A DNA stretch of 64,000 nucleotides from NCBI RefSeq assembly GCF_029255285.1, contig NZ_JAPUVI010000105.1, forward strand, positions 62,001-126,000, written 5' to 3'. Made by a program: the position numbers and the translations under genes. Every line of letters starts with the position of its first letter. Position 1 is the stretch's first letter. The notes beneath the pieces were generated by a model. The model had not been told where the DNA came from, made no database searches, and saw only the letters and a list, made by a program, of their open reading frames with translations. Positions 47,069 through 56,270 of the stretch are shown here, one piece after another. The DNA is from Accumulibacter sp. GTDB lineage: Bacteria; Pseudomonadota; Gammaproteobacteria; Burkholderiales; Rhodocyclaceae.

Positions 47069-47725
47069 ATGCTTGAAGTTTCGAATCTGGAATGTGTGCG
47101 CGGCGAACGTCGCCTGTTCGCCGGCATCAACTTTCGACTGGATGGTGGCGAGATGCTCTATCTGCAGGGCCAAAACGGGTCGGGAAAGACGAGCTTGCTG
47201 CGCATGTTGTGCGGCCTGACGCCAGCGGCGGGTGGCGAGATTTTCTGGCGTGGTCGGCCGATCGGCCAACTTGGCGAGGAGTTCCGGGCCGAGCTGTGCT
47301 ATCTCGGCCACCAGAACGCCATCAAGGAGGAACTGACACCGCTCGAAAACATCGTGTCGGCAGCCCGATTGGCGCAAGAAACCCTGGACGAGGACACGGC
47401 GGTCGATGCCCTCGAACGGGTCGGACTGCGCGGCCGCGAGGATCTGGCCTGTCGCTATCTGTCGCAGGGACAGAAACGCCGCGCCGCGCTCTCCCGCCTG
47501 GTGCACGAGAGGCGCGCCTTGTGGGTGCTCGACGAACCTTACGTGGCGCTCGACAAGGCGGCTGTCGACCTCGTCGCCGGGCTCATCGGTGCCCATCTGC
47601 AGCGCGGTGGCCTGGCTGTGCTGACCACCCACCAGCCCGTGGCGGTGCCGGCCGCTGCCTTGCGCGAGCTTTGGCTGGGCAACGGTGATGCGGCCGACGT
47701 TCGCGACTCATCGGCAAGATGCTAG
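47069..47725 (+). CDS. ccmA: heme exporter ATP-binding protein CcmA
   Basis: A 218-residue ABC ATPase. Walker A G-Q-N-G-S-G-K-T-S, the Q-loop at L-G-H-Q-N, signature L-S-Q-G-Q-K-R-R, Walker B L-W-V-L-D-E-P, and switch His in T-T-H-Q-P. Powers release of holo-CcmE from CcmC in System I cytochrome c maturation. ATG at 47069 gives family length; the open frame further upstream is not similar. First gene of ccmABCDEFGHI; overlaps ccmB by 7 bases. Confidence 0.95.
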   Translation: MLEVSNLECVRGERRLFAGINFRLDGGEMLYLQGQNGSGKTSLLRMLCGLTPAAGGEIFWRGRPIGQLGEEFRAELCYLGHQNAIKEELTPLENIVSAARLAQETLDEDTAVDALERVGLRGREDLACRYLSQGQKRRAALSRLVHERRALWVLDEPYVALDKAAVDLVAGLIGAHLQRGGLAVLTTHQPVAVPAAALRELWLGNGDAADVRDSSARC

Positions 47726-48387
47726 TATCGATCCGCGCCGTCATTGGCCGCGATTTGCGACTGGCCATGCGGCGGCAGTCCGACATCATCGCGGCGCTGT
47801 TCTTTTTCATCATCGTCGTCAGTCTGTTTCCGCTCGGTGTCGGGCCGGAGGCGGATCAGTTGCGCAGGCTCGCGCCGGGCGTTTTGTGGGTCGCCGCCCT
47901 GCTGGCTACGATGCTGTCGCTGCCGCGGCTGTTTGCCGACGACCATCGCGACGGCACGCTCGAGCAACTGGCACTGGCGCCGCAGCCGCTGGCGCTGATC
48001 GTTTTCGGCAAGGTGATCGCGCATTGGCTGGTCGCCGGCCTGCCACTGGTGTTGCTGGCGCCGGTGCTGGGAATTCAGTTCGATCTGGCGAACGACGCGT
48101 TGGCGATACTGGCGTTGTCGCTGTTGATCGGTACGCCGGCGCTGTCCGGTATCGGCGCGATCGGCGCGGCGCTGACGCTGGGAGTGCGTGGCGGCGGCGT
48201 GCTGCTTTCGCTGCTGGTCCTGCCGCTCTACATCCCGGTTCTGATTTTCGGCGCCGGAGCGGTCGATGCCACGTTGAGCGGCCTTGGCGCGCAGGCCCAC
48301 CTGTCACTGTTGGGCGCCCTGACGCTCGGCGGTGTTTTTTTTGCCCCGTGGCCGACCGCCGCGGCACTGAGAATTGCCCTCGAATGA
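47719..48387 (+). CDS. ccmB: heme exporter membrane protein CcmB
   Basis: A 222-residue protein with six hydrophobic segments, permease partner of CcmA. Characteristic start (R-D-L-R-L-A-M-R-R), then L-P-R-L-F-A-D-D-H-R-D-G-T-L-E-Q-L and a glycine-rich segment with G-T-P-A-L-S-G-I-G-A-I-G-A-A-L-T. Usual length. Confidence 0.95.
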   Translation: MLVSIRAVIGRDLRLAMRRQSDIIAALFFFIIVVSLFPLGVGPEADQLRRLAPGVLWVAALLATMLSLPRLFADDHRDGTLEQLALAPQPLALIVFGKVIAHWLVAGLPLVLLAPVLGIQFDLANDALAILALSLLIGTPALSGIGAIGAALTLGVRGGGVLLSLLVLPLYIPVLIFGAGAVDATLSGLGAQAHLSLLGALTLGGVFFAPWPTAAALRIALE

Positions 48388-48400
48388 GCCCACGCGACGC

Positions 48401-49150
48401 ATGAGTGAAAGAGTGATCAACTGGTTCAAGTATGCCAGCCCGCAGACCTTTTACCCGCTGGCCGGCAAGCTGATTCCATGGTTTTGGGCGCTGGCGGCGA
48501 TCTTCGGCCTGGCGGGCCTGACCATCGGTTTTCTGCTGGCACCGACCGATGAACAGCAGGGCGAAGGATATCGAATCATCTTCCTGCATGTACCGGCGTC
48601 GTGGATGTCGATGTTCATTTACCTGGTGATGGCTTTCTGGGCCGGCACCGGGCTGGCCTTCAACACCCGCCTGTCGGGAATGATGGCCTCGGCGCTGGCG
48701 CCGACCGGCGCGCTCTTCGCTTTTCTCTCGCTATGGACCGGCGCGCTGTGGGGCAAGCCGATGTGGGGTACCTGGTGGGTCTGGGACGCAAGGCTGACTT
48801 CCGAACTGATCCTGCTCTTCCTTTACATCGGCTTTATCGCGCTGCAGGCGGCGATCGACGACCCGCGCCGGGCCGATAAGGCTGGCGCGATTCTCGCCCT
48901 GGTCGGCGTGGTGAATGTTCCGATCATCTATTTTTCCGTAAAGTGGTGGAACACGCTGCACCAGGGAGCTTCGGTCAGCCTGACGAAGGCGCCGAGTATG
49001 GCGGCCATGATGCTGTGGGGGATGATCCTCTGCGCGCTGGGCTGCTGGATGTACAGTATTGCCGTTGCCCTGATGCGCGTGCGGACGATCATGCTCGAGC
49101 GCGAGCGTCACACCGACTGGGTACGCAGCGTGCTGGGCGAAAAGGAGTAG
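48401..49150 (+). CDS. ccmC: heme handling protein CcmC
   Basis: A 249-residue six-helix protein that loads heme onto CcmE. It has the WWD-type motif W-G-T-W-W-V-W-D-A-R-L and heme-ligand His residues in L-H-V-P-A-S and N-T-L-H-Q-G. ATG at 48401 chosen by similarity to the family N-terminus (W-F-K-Y-A-S-P). Confidence 0.96.
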   Translation: MSERVINWFKYASPQTFYPLAGKLIPWFWALAAIFGLAGLTIGFLLAPTDEQQGEGYRIIFLHVPASWMSMFIYLVMAFWAGTGLAFNTRLSGMMASALAPTGALFAFLSLWTGALWGKPMWGTWWVWDARLTSELILLFLYIGFIALQAAIDDPRRADKAGAILALVGVVNVPIIYFSVKWWNTLHQGASVSLTKAPSMAAMMLWGMILCALGCWMYSIAVALMRVRTIMLERERHTDWVRSVLGEKE

Positions 49151-49154
49151 GCGC

Positions 49155-49382
49155 ATGCACTGGAACAACGTGGCCGACTTTCTGGCGATGGGTAAGCATG
49201 GTCCTTATGTCTGGGGATCGGTCATCGTCATGGCGCTGCTGATGGTGGCGGAACCAGTGCTGCTGCGGCGGGGTCGGAAGAAGCTCATCGCGCGCCTCAA
49301 GAGGCAGTTCCGCGTCGAGAGATCGGAGACGCCGGCCGACAGCAGGCCAATGATCGTGCCTACGGGCAGGAGCAACACTTGA
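49155..49382 (+). CDS. ccmD: CcmD, small membrane subunit
   Basis: A 75-residue protein with one membrane helix ([14 protein letters not shown]) preceded by the typical M-G-K-H-G-P and followed by a basic tail. It stabilises the CcmABC-CcmE complex. Slightly longer than most because of its C-terminal extension; overlaps the ccmE start. Confidence 0.9.
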   Translation: MHWNNVADFLAMGKHGPYVWGSVIVMALLMVAEPVLLRRGRKKLIARLKRQFRVERSETPADSRPMIVPTGRSNT

Positions 49383-49858
49383 AACCTCGTCACAAGCGCC
49401 TCGCGCTGATCGTCGGCGGTCTGGCGATTCTCGGCCTTGCCGCAACCCTGGTGCTCAACGCTTTCCGGAGCAACCTGGTGTTTTTTTTCTCGCCGACTCA
49501 GGTGGCCGCCGGCGAAGCCCCGAGGGGCAAGAATTTTCGCATCGGAGGCATGGTCAAGACCGGTTCGCTGCAGCGTGAGGCCGACGGCGTGACGCTGCGT
49601 TTCGTCGTCACCGATACCGACAAAGACATGACAGTCGCCTACAGAGGGATTCTGCCCGATCTCTTCCGCGAAGGCAAAGGCGTGGTCGCCCAGGGCAAGC
49701 TCGATGAGAACGGCGTCTTCAACGCCACCGAGGTCCTCGCCAAGCACGACGAGAACTACATGCCACCGGAGGCGGCCAAGGCGGTTGGCGACGCGCACGA
49801 ACGGGCGGCCGCCAACAAGGCGGCTGCCGAAGCCGCCGCCAGGACGATCAGGCAATGA
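49379..49858 (+). CDS. ccmE: heme chaperone CcmE
   Basis: A 159-residue anchored periplasmic heme chaperone. Start is a TTG at 49379 (M-K-P-R-H-K-R) overlapping the ccmD stop as TTGA, with AGGAG at good spacing. One anchor helix, then the OB-fold ([18 protein letters not shown]) and the covalent heme site [10 protein letters not shown]. Confidence 0.96.
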   Translation: MKPRHKRLALIVGGLAILGLAATLVLNAFRSNLVFFFSPTQVAAGEAPRGKNFRIGGMVKTGSLQREADGVTLRFVVTDTDKDMTVAYRGILPDLFREGKGVVAQGKLDENGVFNATEVLAKHDENYMPPEAAKAVGDAHERAAANKAAAEAAARTIRQ

Positions 49859-49874
49859 TGCGGACGATACGATC

Positions 49875-51872
49875 ATGATTCCGGAACTTGGCAACTTCGC
49901 GCTCATCCTGGCACTCTGCGTCGCCCTCGCCCTGGGCACGCTGCCGCTGGTCGGTGCGCATACCGATCGCCGGCAATGGATCGCGCTGGCCCGCCCGGCG
50001 GCCATGGCGCAGGCGCTACTGCTGGCTTTCGCTTTCGGCTGCCTGACCACCGCCTTCGTGCAAAACGATTTCTCGGTCGTTTACGTGGCGCAGCATTCGA
50101 ACACGCTGCTGCCCCTCGAATACCGCGTGGCCGCCGTCTGGGGCGGCCACGAGGGCTCGCTGTTGCTGTGGGTGCTGATGCTGGTGCTGTGGACGCTGGC
50201 CGTCGCCCGGCTGTCACGGGCCCTTCCCGAGCACATGGTGGCGCGCGTGCTCGGCATTCTCGGGCTGGTCGCCGCCGGTTTTCTGCTGTTCATTCTCTTG
50301 ACCTCCAACCCTTTCGAACGGATGCTGCCCGCCGCCGAGGAGGGGCGCGACCTCAATCCGCTGCTGCAGGACCCCGGCCTGATCTTCCACCCGCCGATGC
50401 TGTACATGGGCTACGTGGGCTTCTCGGTCGCTTTCGCCTTCGCCATTGCGGCGCTGCTTTCCGGCCAACTCGACGCCGCCTGGGCACGCTGGTCGCGACC
50501 GTGGACGACCGCCGCCTGGGTTTTTCTGACCCTCGGCATCGCGCTCGGATCGTGGTGGGCCTACTACGAACTCGGCTGGGGAGGCTGGTGGTTCTGGGAT
50601 CCGGTCGAGAACGCCTCGTTCATGCCCTGGCTGGTCGGCACGGCGCTGGTACACTCGCTGGCGGTGACCGAAAAGCGTGGCAGCTTCAAGAACTGGACGG
50701 TGTTGCTGGCCATTTCGGCGTTTTCCTTGTCGCTCCTGGGCACTTTTCTGGTTCGTTCCGGCGTGTTGACCTCGGTTCATGCCTTCGCCACCGACCCCCG
50801 GCGTGGAATTTTCATCCTCGCCTTCCTGGTCACGGTGATCGGCAGTTCGCTCGCGCTGTTCGCCTGGCGGGCCCCGAGAGTCGGTCTCGGCGGGCGTTTC
50901 GGCCTGCTCTCCCGCGAGTCGCTGCTTCTCACCAACAACGTACTTCTGGTCGTCGCCTGTGCTTCGGTATTGCTCGGCACGCTCTATCCGCTGCTCATCG
51001 ACGCGCTGGGTGCCGGCAAGCTGTCGGTCGGCCCGCCGTATTTCGACGCGGTCTTCGTGCCGCTGATGCTGCCAGCCGCGTTCCTGATCGGCGTGGCGCC
51101 TTTTGCACGCTGGAAACAGGCCAGCGTCGGCGAACTGACGCGCCGCCTGCGCTGGGCCTTCCTGACGGCGGCGCTGGTCGGTGCCGGAGCGCCTTTCCTG
51201 TTTGGCCAGTGGAAGCCGTTGGTCGCCTTGAGTCTGCTGCTGGCGGCCTGGATCGTTTGCAGCGCACTGCTCAACGTCGTGGCACGCGTGCAATCGACAC
51301 GTGCCGGCCGCTCGTTCCTGGCCACCGTGTACCGGCAGCCGCGCAGCTTTTTCGGCATGCACCTGGCGCATCTCGGGATTGCCGTGTTCATCGTCGGGGT
51401 GACGATGGTGGGCGCCTACCAAGCCGAAAAGGACGTCAAGATGGAGGTCGGCGACACGGTCAGCGTGGGCGCCTACACCTTCCGCTTCAACGGCGTGCGT
51501 CCGCAACAGGGGCCGAACTACCGCGCGCTCGTCGGCGACATCGATCTGCTGAGGGATGGCCGGACGATCCGCAAGATGTTCCCCGAAAAGCGCTTCTACG
51601 TCGCATCGTCGATGCCGATGACCGAGGCGGCGATCGACAGCGGTTTCCTGCGCGACCTCTATGTCTCGCTCGGCGAACCGATCGACCGGGCGAGGCCGGA
51701 TGCCGCTTGGGCCGTTCGCGTCTACCACAAGCCCTTTGTCGACTGGATTTGGGGCGGTTGCGTGCTGATGGCCCTGGGCGGTCTGGTGGCGATGGCCGAC
51801 CGCCGCTATCGGGTCAAGGCGCAACTCCGCTCGCCGGCACCGGTCGCCGCGCCATTGGCCGAGAACGTGTGA
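49875..51872 (+). CDS. ccmF: cytochrome c heme lyase subunit CcmF
   Basis: A 665-residue polytopic protein that joins heme to apocytochromes. WWD motif W-G-G-W-W-F-W-D-P-V-E-N, the H-S-N-T-L-L-P segment and V-W-G-G-H-E-G-S-L-L-L-W are present, with about 14 hydrophobic segments and a periplasmic loop near the C-terminus. ATG at 49875 follows ccmE by 16 bases. Confidence 0.96.
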   Translation: MIPELGNFALILALCVALALGTLPLVGAHTDRRQWIALARPAAMAQALLLAFAFGCLTTAFVQNDFSVVYVAQHSNTLLPLEYRVAAVWGGHEGSLLLWVLMLVLWTLAVARLSRALPEHMVARVLGILGLVAAGFLLFILLTSNPFERMLPAAEEGRDLNPLLQDPGLIFHPPMLYMGYVGFSVAFAFAIAALLSGQLDAAWARWSRPWTTAAWVFLTLGIALGSWWAYYELGWGGWWFWDPVENASFMPWLVGTALVHSLAVTEKRGSFKNWTVLLAISAFSLSLLGTFLVRSGVLTSVHAFATDPRRGIFILAFLVTVIGSSLALFAWRAPRVGLGGRFGLLSRESLLLTNNVLLVVACASVLLGTLYPLLIDALGAGKLSVGPPYFDAVFVPLMLPAAFLIGVAPFARWKQASVGELTRRLRWAFLTAALVGAGAPFLFGQWKPLVALSLLLAAWIVCSALLNVVARVQSTRAGRSFLATVYRQPRSFFGMHLAHLGIAVFIVGVTMVGAYQAEKDVKMEVGDTVSVGAYTFRFNGVRPQQGPNYRALVGDIDLLRDGRTIRKMFPEKRFYVASSMPMTEAAIDSGFLRDLYVSLGEPIDRARPDAAWAVRVYHKPFVDWIWGGCVLMALGGLVAMADRRYRVKAQLRSPAPVAAPLAENV

Positions 51873-51882
51873 GGGACAACGG

Positions 51883-52467
51883 ATGAACAGGTTTCTCTGG
51901 CCACTGATCGGTTTTTTCTTCCTCGTCGCCTTGCTCGCCGTCGGGCTCAACCTCAATCCGCGTGACCTTCCTTCGCCGCTGGTCGGCAAACCGGCGCCAA
52001 ACTTCACCCTGCCGCAGCTCGCTGCGCCTGGCCAGACCTTCTCACCGCAGGATATGCTCGGCCAGGTCTGGCTGCTCAACGTCTGGGCGTCGTGGTGCGT
52101 TTCGTGTCGCCAGGAACATCCGCTGCTGGTCGAACTGGCGAAACGCCGCATCGTTCCCTTGATCGGTCTCAACTATAAGGAGGTGCGCGGTGACGGTGCA
52201 ACCGATATCGACAAGCTCGCCCCTGGCATGGAACAGCCGATGGTCGTCGAGCGTGCGGCTGCCTGGCTGGCGAAGCACGGCGACCCCTACACGCTGTCAG
52301 TGCTCGACATCGACGGTCGGGTAGGGATCGACTACGGCGTTTACGGCGTCCCCGAAACCTACGTCATCGACCGCGGCGGCATCATCCGCCTGAAGCACAC
52401 CGGTCCGATCACGCCCGACGTCCTCTCTGGCAAGATTCTGCCGCTGCTCGGCGAACTGTCGCGATGA
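51883..52467 (+). CDS. ccmG: thiol:disulfide interchange protein CcmG (DsbE)
   Basis: A 194-residue thioredoxin-fold protein with an N-terminal anchor (residues 4-24), active site W-A-S-W-C-V-S-C, and the cis-Pro loop Y-G-V-Y-G-V-P-E-T. It keeps the CXXCH cysteines of apocytochromes reduced. Overlaps ccmH by 4 bases. Confidence 0.95.
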   Translation: MNRFLWPLIGFFFLVALLAVGLNLNPRDLPSPLVGKPAPNFTLPQLAAPGQTFSPQDMLGQVWLLNVWASWCVSCRQEHPLLVELAKRRIVPLIGLNYKEVRGDGATDIDKLAPGMEQPMVVERAAAWLAKHGDPYTLSVLDIDGRVGIDYGVYGVPETYVIDRGGIIRLKHTGPITPDVLSGKILPLLGELSR

Positions 52468-52949
52468 GGTACTGGCTCATCGTTTGGCTGTTTGCCCTGT
52501 CGAGCATCGCCTCGGGCAGCCTGCGCGCCGGGGAAGCGCAGCCGCTCGCGGCGGACGAACTGACCGAAAAGCGCCTGGTCGCGATTTCGAGCGAGTTGCG
52601 TTGCCTCGTGTGCCAGAACGAATCGCTGGCCGGGTCGCATGCCGAGCTGGCCAACGACCTGCGACGCGAGATCCGCAGCCTCATCCAGGACGGCAGGAGC
52701 GATGCCGAGATCATGGAATTCATGGTCAGCCGCTACGGCGACTTCGTCCGCTACCGACCGCCGCTCAAGGCGACGACGCTATTGCTGTGGTTCGGTCCGG
52801 GCCTGTTGTTCGTCGTCGGCCTCAGCGCGCTGGTGCTTTACCTGCGTCGCCGCAACCGTGCGATCGTCGACCCGCCGCTCACCGCCGATCAACGGGCGCA
52901 GGCGGAGGCACTGCTGCAGGACCAAGATTCGGACCAAAAACTCTCATGA
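52464..52949 (+). CDS. ccmH: cytochrome c maturation protein CcmH
   Basis: A 161-residue protein with a signal sequence, the redox motif L-R-C-L-V-C-Q-N, the conserved R-Y-G-D-F-V-R-Y-R-P-P segment, and one C-terminal membrane helix. It acts with CcmG in apocytochrome reduction. The TPR part that is fused in E. coli CcmH is encoded separately here as ccmI. ATGA overlap with ccmI. Confidence 0.95.
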   Translation: MRYWLIVWLFALSSIASGSLRAGEAQPLAADELTEKRLVAISSELRCLVCQNESLAGSHAELANDLRREIRSLIQDGRSDAEIMEFMVSRYGDFVRYRPPLKATTLLLWFGPGLLFVVGLSALVLYLRRRNRAIVDPPLTADQRAQAEALLQDQDSDQKLS

Positions 52950-54175
52950 CAGGTTTCGTCATCGCCGCGGCCTTGCTGGTCGCCGCCGTCCTCGCCCTTC
53001 TCTTGCCTCCACTCTGGCGCACACCGCGCTCGTCGAGCGGCACCGACCGCCGCCAGGCGAATCTGGCGATCTTTCGTGACCAGATCAGGGAACTCGAGCG
53101 CGAACGGGATGACGGTCTGCTGGCGCCAGCTGATTTCGAAACGGCGCGCAACGAACTCCAGCGTCGCCTGCTCGACGAAGTTGATCCGTCTGCCGTCGAG
53201 CCGTCGTCGATGCCCGCGAGGAGCGCCACAGGGAGCCGCAGGACGGCCCTCGCCTTGCTCATCGTGCTCCCGCTGGCGGCTACCGCCGGCTACGCGCTGC
53301 TCGGCAACCCGCGCGCCCTCGATCCGCTGCGACGGCAGGCGCGGCTGGCGCCACAACAGATCGAGGAAATGGTCGCCGGCCTGGTCGAAAAACTGAAGAG
53401 GAATCCCGACGACAGCCAGGGCTGGGTAATGCTCGCGCGCTCGTACAAGGTTCTGGAGCGCTTTGCCGAAGCCGCCGCCGCCTATGGCCGCGCCGGCCCC
53501 CTGGTCGACCAGGATGCGACGCTGCTCGCCGACTACGCCGATGTCCTCAGCCGAAGCCGGGGCGGTGACTTGCAGGGCAAACCCTTGGAACTGGTCGAGC
53601 GAGCGCTGGCGATCGATCCGGACGAACCCCAGGCGCTACTGCTGGCCGGTGCAGCGGCCAGCGACCGTCACCAGTTCGTGGCCGCGGCCGACTACTGGGG
53701 GCGCCTGCTGACGCAGCTCCCGCCCGGCTCGGAGGAGGCGGAGGCGCTCGCCGCCGCGGTCGCCAAGGCACGCGAGATTGCCGCCGGCCAGAAGGCAAAT
53801 GGCCCACCGGGAAAGGCACCGACCGTCGGCACCAGCGCCGTCAGCGGCGAAGTGGCGCTGTCCGGCAAGCTGGCCGGACAGGCGAAGCCAACCGACGTGC
53901 TGTTCGTCTTTGCGCGCGCCGCGACGGGATCGCGCATGCCGCTCGCCGCGCTGCGGGCGACGGTCGCCGATCTGCCGCTGCGCTTTCGCCTGGACGACTC
54001 GATGGCGATGGCGGGCGGCAAGAAGCTGTCGGATTTCCCGTCGGTGACTGTCGAGGCACGTGTCGCCAAGGCCGGCACGGCACAGAGTTCGAGCGGCGAC
54101 CTGTTCGGCCGACTCGAGAGCGTCAAGCCGGGAAGCCAGAATCTGCGCCTGCTGATCGATCAGGTTCAGCCCTGA
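52946..54175 (+). CDS. ccmI: apocytochrome c chaperone CcmI (CycH-type)
   Basis: A 409-residue protein. The N-terminal part has two membrane helices (about 3-22 and 98-117) around a cytoplasmic loop with a leucine-rich helix (L-A-I-F-R-D-Q-I-R-E-L-E). The periplasmic part has TPR units (G-W-V-M-L-A-R-S-Y and following helices) that hold apocytochrome C-termini, then a beta-rich C-terminal domain. Last gene of the ccm operon. Confidence 0.92.
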   Translation: MTGFVIAAALLVAAVLALLLPPLWRTPRSSSGTDRRQANLAIFRDQIRELERERDDGLLAPADFETARNELQRRLLDEVDPSAVEPSSMPARSATGSRRTALALLIVLPLAATAGYALLGNPRALDPLRRQARLAPQQIEEMVAGLVEKLKRNPDDSQGWVMLARSYKVLERFAEAAAAYGRAGPLVDQDATLLADYADVLSRSRGGDLQGKPLELVERALAIDPDEPQALLLAGAAASDRHQFVAAADYWGRLLTQLPPGSEEAEALAAAVAKAREIAAGQKANGPPGKAPTVGTSAVSGEVALSGKLAGQAKPTDVLFVFARAATGSRMPLAALRATVADLPLRFRLDDSMAMAGGKKLSDFPSVTVEARVAKAGTAQSSSGDLFGRLESVKPGSQNLRLLIDQVQP

Positions 54176-54217
54176 AATCCTGCCGGCACGGCCGGCCCGC
54201 GCCATTTCCGGAATTAG

Positions 54218-54260
54218 TTAACCTAGATCAAACCGTCCGCCACGGCTAATCCGCTAGACT
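54218..54260 (+). promoter_or_regulatory. FNR/Dnr-like box and promoter of the tetraheme cytochrome gene
   Basis: TTAACCTAGATCAA at 54218-54231 matches the FNR half-site ATCAA exactly and the other half (TTGAT) at three of five positions. TAGACT at 54255-54260 fits a -10 box. If transcription starts near 54266 the box is centred at about -41.5, the classic position of an FNR-activated promoter. Confidence 0.55.
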
Positions 54261-54314
54261 TCGGCCAGCCTCGGCGCTCGTCGGATGGCAGTGAGAATTC
54301 AAGGAGGAAGCATC

Positions 54315-54902
54315 GTGCCCGACAACGGCTCCGGTTTCTGGGCGACACTCAAACGTCCAAGCGCCAAGTATTCGCTACTCGCCCTGCTGTCGGTCGGCTT
54401 CGTCTCCGGCGTCCTCTTTTGGGGTGGTTTCAACACGGCCATGGAAGCGACCAACACGCTCGAGTTCTGCATCGGCTGCCACGAGATGAATGACAACGTC
54501 TATCAGGAATACAAGACGACCATTCATTACAGCAACCGCACCGGTGTTCGCGCCTATTGTTCCGATTGTCATGTGCCCAAGGACTGGGGGCACAAGATGA
54601 TGCGCAAGATCGCCGCCAGCAAGGAACTCTACGGCAAGGTGATGGGCACCATCGCGACGCCCGAAAAGTTCGAAGCCAAGCGCCTCGAACTGGCAACCAA
54701 CGAGTGGTCCAGAATGAAGGCCAGTGACTCGCGTGAGTGCCGCAACTGTCACTCGTTCGCGGCGATGGACATCGAAAAACAGAAAGCACGCGCGTCGAAA
54801 ATGCACAAGATCGGCCTGGACGAAAAGCAGACCTGTATCGATTGCCACAAGGGCATCGCGCACCGCAAGCCGAAGAACATGCCGGAAGACCCCGACGCCT
54901 AA
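54315..54902 (+). CDS. NapC/NirT-family membrane-anchored tetraheme cytochrome c
   Basis: A 195-residue quinol-oxidising cytochrome. One N-terminal membrane anchor (about residues 20-40) and four CXXCH heme sites: C-I-G-C-H (52-56), C-S-D-C-H (82-86), C-R-N-C-H (142-146), C-I-D-C-H (174-178). GTG at 54315 is chosen because AGGAGG lies 7 bases upstream; in-frame codons upstream of it look non-coding. Family members carry electrons from the quinol pool to periplasmic reductases. The next gene encodes another heme protein, a likely acceptor. Its maturation needs the ccm genes just upstream. Confidence 0.92.
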   Translation: MPDNGSGFWATLKRPSAKYSLLALLSVGFVSGVLFWGGFNTAMEATNTLEFCIGCHEMNDNVYQEYKTTIHYSNRTGVRAYCSDCHVPKDWGHKMMRKIAASKELYGKVMGTIATPEKFEAKRLELATNEWSRMKASDSRECRNCHSFAAMDIEKQKARASKMHKIGLDEKQTCIDCHKGIAHRKPKNMPEDPDA

Positions 54903-55015
54903 GCAAAGTGGAGCGACGGGCAAGAGTTAAACCTGACCTGCCGGCCAGGACGGGGCAAGAAAGCCCGTCCACCTCGGGCCGGCCATAAAACAACCCTTCT
55001 TGAGCGGAGTTTGAC

Positions 55016-55855
55016 ATGAAAAAGACGAGCGTTTCCCTTGCTTTCTTCGGCGCTTTTCTGGCCTGTGGTTCGCAGATTGCGCAGGCGGCTGCGCCGGACT
55101 GGAGCAAGGTTCCGAAACGCGACATTCAGGTGTTTCATGCCGCCGTGACGCCGATCGAGTGGGTCATGAAGAAGTCGGATCACAGCGGTCGTACCGGAAT
55201 CAACAAGGGTGAAACCTGCGTCGGCTGCCACGAGGAAAAGGGCGGCCTCAACTTCGACATGAAGCGCCTCGCCGGCAAGGATCTCGAACCCAAGGGTGCG
55301 CCGAAGACGATGAGCTTTCCGGTGAGTGTGCAGAGCGCGTACGACAATGAAAACGCCTATATCCGCCTGACCTTCAAGGCGCCCTCGGGTGCCGTCGAAC
55401 CGGTCGACAAGGAGAACGACGTCAAGGTTGCCGTCATGTTCGCCAACGACAAGGTGACGCAGGGCGCTCAGATCGGTTGCTGGGCGACCTGCCACGGCGA
55501 TGCGCGCACCATGCCTGGCGCCGACGACAAGAAGACCAAGTACACCAAGGACGGCGCCTATGAACTCATGCAGTGGAGAAGTGCCAAGGGCGCCAAGGCG
55601 GCCGATGGCTCGGTGACCGACAAACGCAACATGGAAGGCGGTACGGCGGGCGTCAAGGCGGAAGGCAGCAAGGCGGGCGATACCTACACCGTCACCTTCA
55701 CGCGCAAGCTTTCCGGCGCACTCGCCGAAGGCAAGGCAACGCCGTTTGGTATCGCTGTCCATGCCGATCGCGCCAGCGGCCGTTTCCATCACGTTTCGAT
55801 GGGCTATACGATGGGTTTCGGGGCCAACGGCGACATCAAGTCGGCGAAGCAGTAG
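55016..55855 (+). CDS. periplasmic heme protein, ethylbenzene dehydrogenase-related type, with CXXCH and CX3CH
   Basis: A 279-residue protein with a cleavable signal (residues 1-25, I-A-Q-A-A-A). It has one normal heme site, C-V-G-C-H (68-72), and C-W-A-T-C-H (155-160), which has three residues between the cysteines. The region A-Y-I-R-L-T-F-K-A and the following C-H-G-D-A-R-T-M-P resemble the heme-binding domain of ethylbenzene dehydrogenase gamma-type proteins. GGAG precedes the ATG. It follows the tetraheme cytochrome by 113 bases and may receive electrons from it. Family call is moderate. Confidence 0.7.
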   Translation: MKKTSVSLAFFGAFLACGSQIAQAAAPDWSKVPKRDIQVFHAAVTPIEWVMKKSDHSGRTGINKGETCVGCHEEKGGLNFDMKRLAGKDLEPKGAPKTMSFPVSVQSAYDNENAYIRLTFKAPSGAVEPVDKENDVKVAVMFANDKVTQGAQIGCWATCHGDARTMPGADDKKTKYTKDGAYELMQWRSAKGAKAADGSVTDKRNMEGGTAGVKAEGSKAGDTYTVTFTRKLSGALAEGKATPFGIAVHADRASGRFHHVSMGYTMGFGANGDIKSAKQ

Positions 55856-55994
55856 GTTTTCGGCACGGCGGCGGCGGCAGGCGTCGTTCCTGCCACCGCC
55901 GTGTCCCGCGCTCGATACGCCCCGTCAGACGGGCATTGGCCTCTGACCTTGCTTGAGGCTTTCGCGTAGTGGCGCTTCTGACGACGATCGGCGA

Positions 55995-56180
55995 TCAATC
56001 CGGCTTGCGTCGATCATCGGTTCCAGGTGCGAGAAACATCCCGATTCCCAGAACGATCAACAGCGCCGGCCACCAGGTTCGCAGCAGGCGGGCAAAATCG
56101 ATGTCGAGCGCTCCCAGGTTGATGGCCAGGCCGAGCAGGCCGAGAACGATCAGCACCACGGCGCCAACATTTCCTCTCAT
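55995..56180 (-). CDS. small membrane protein, two helices (LiaF/DUF5668-like)
   Basis: A 61-residue protein with two hydrophobic segments: G-A-V-V-L-I-V-L-G-L-L-G-L-A-I-N and W-W-P-A-L-L-I-V-L-G-I-G-M-F-L, separated by a short polar turn. The W-W-P-A-L-L-I-x-L-G pattern is typical of the transmembrane domain found in LiaF-like and DUF5668 proteins. AGGAAG precedes the ATG. Downstream of prpD on the same strand. Function unknown. Confidence 0.65.
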   Translation of the reverse strand: MRGNVGAVVLIVLGLLGLAINLGALDIDFARLLRTWWPALLIVLGIGMFLAPGTDDRRKPD

Positions 56181-56270
56181 TTTTCTTCCTCTCTGCTTCC
56201 GCCGTGGCGCGCTCCGGAGCGGAGCCGCGCAACCGGCGAAGCACGACCAGGACACCGGCGGCGACGCCTG

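Noticed and set aside
50214-52172. 652-codon minus-strand frame opposite ccmF and ccmG
   Set aside because: Opposite strand carries unmistakable CcmF and CcmG; the translation has no domain or start signal.
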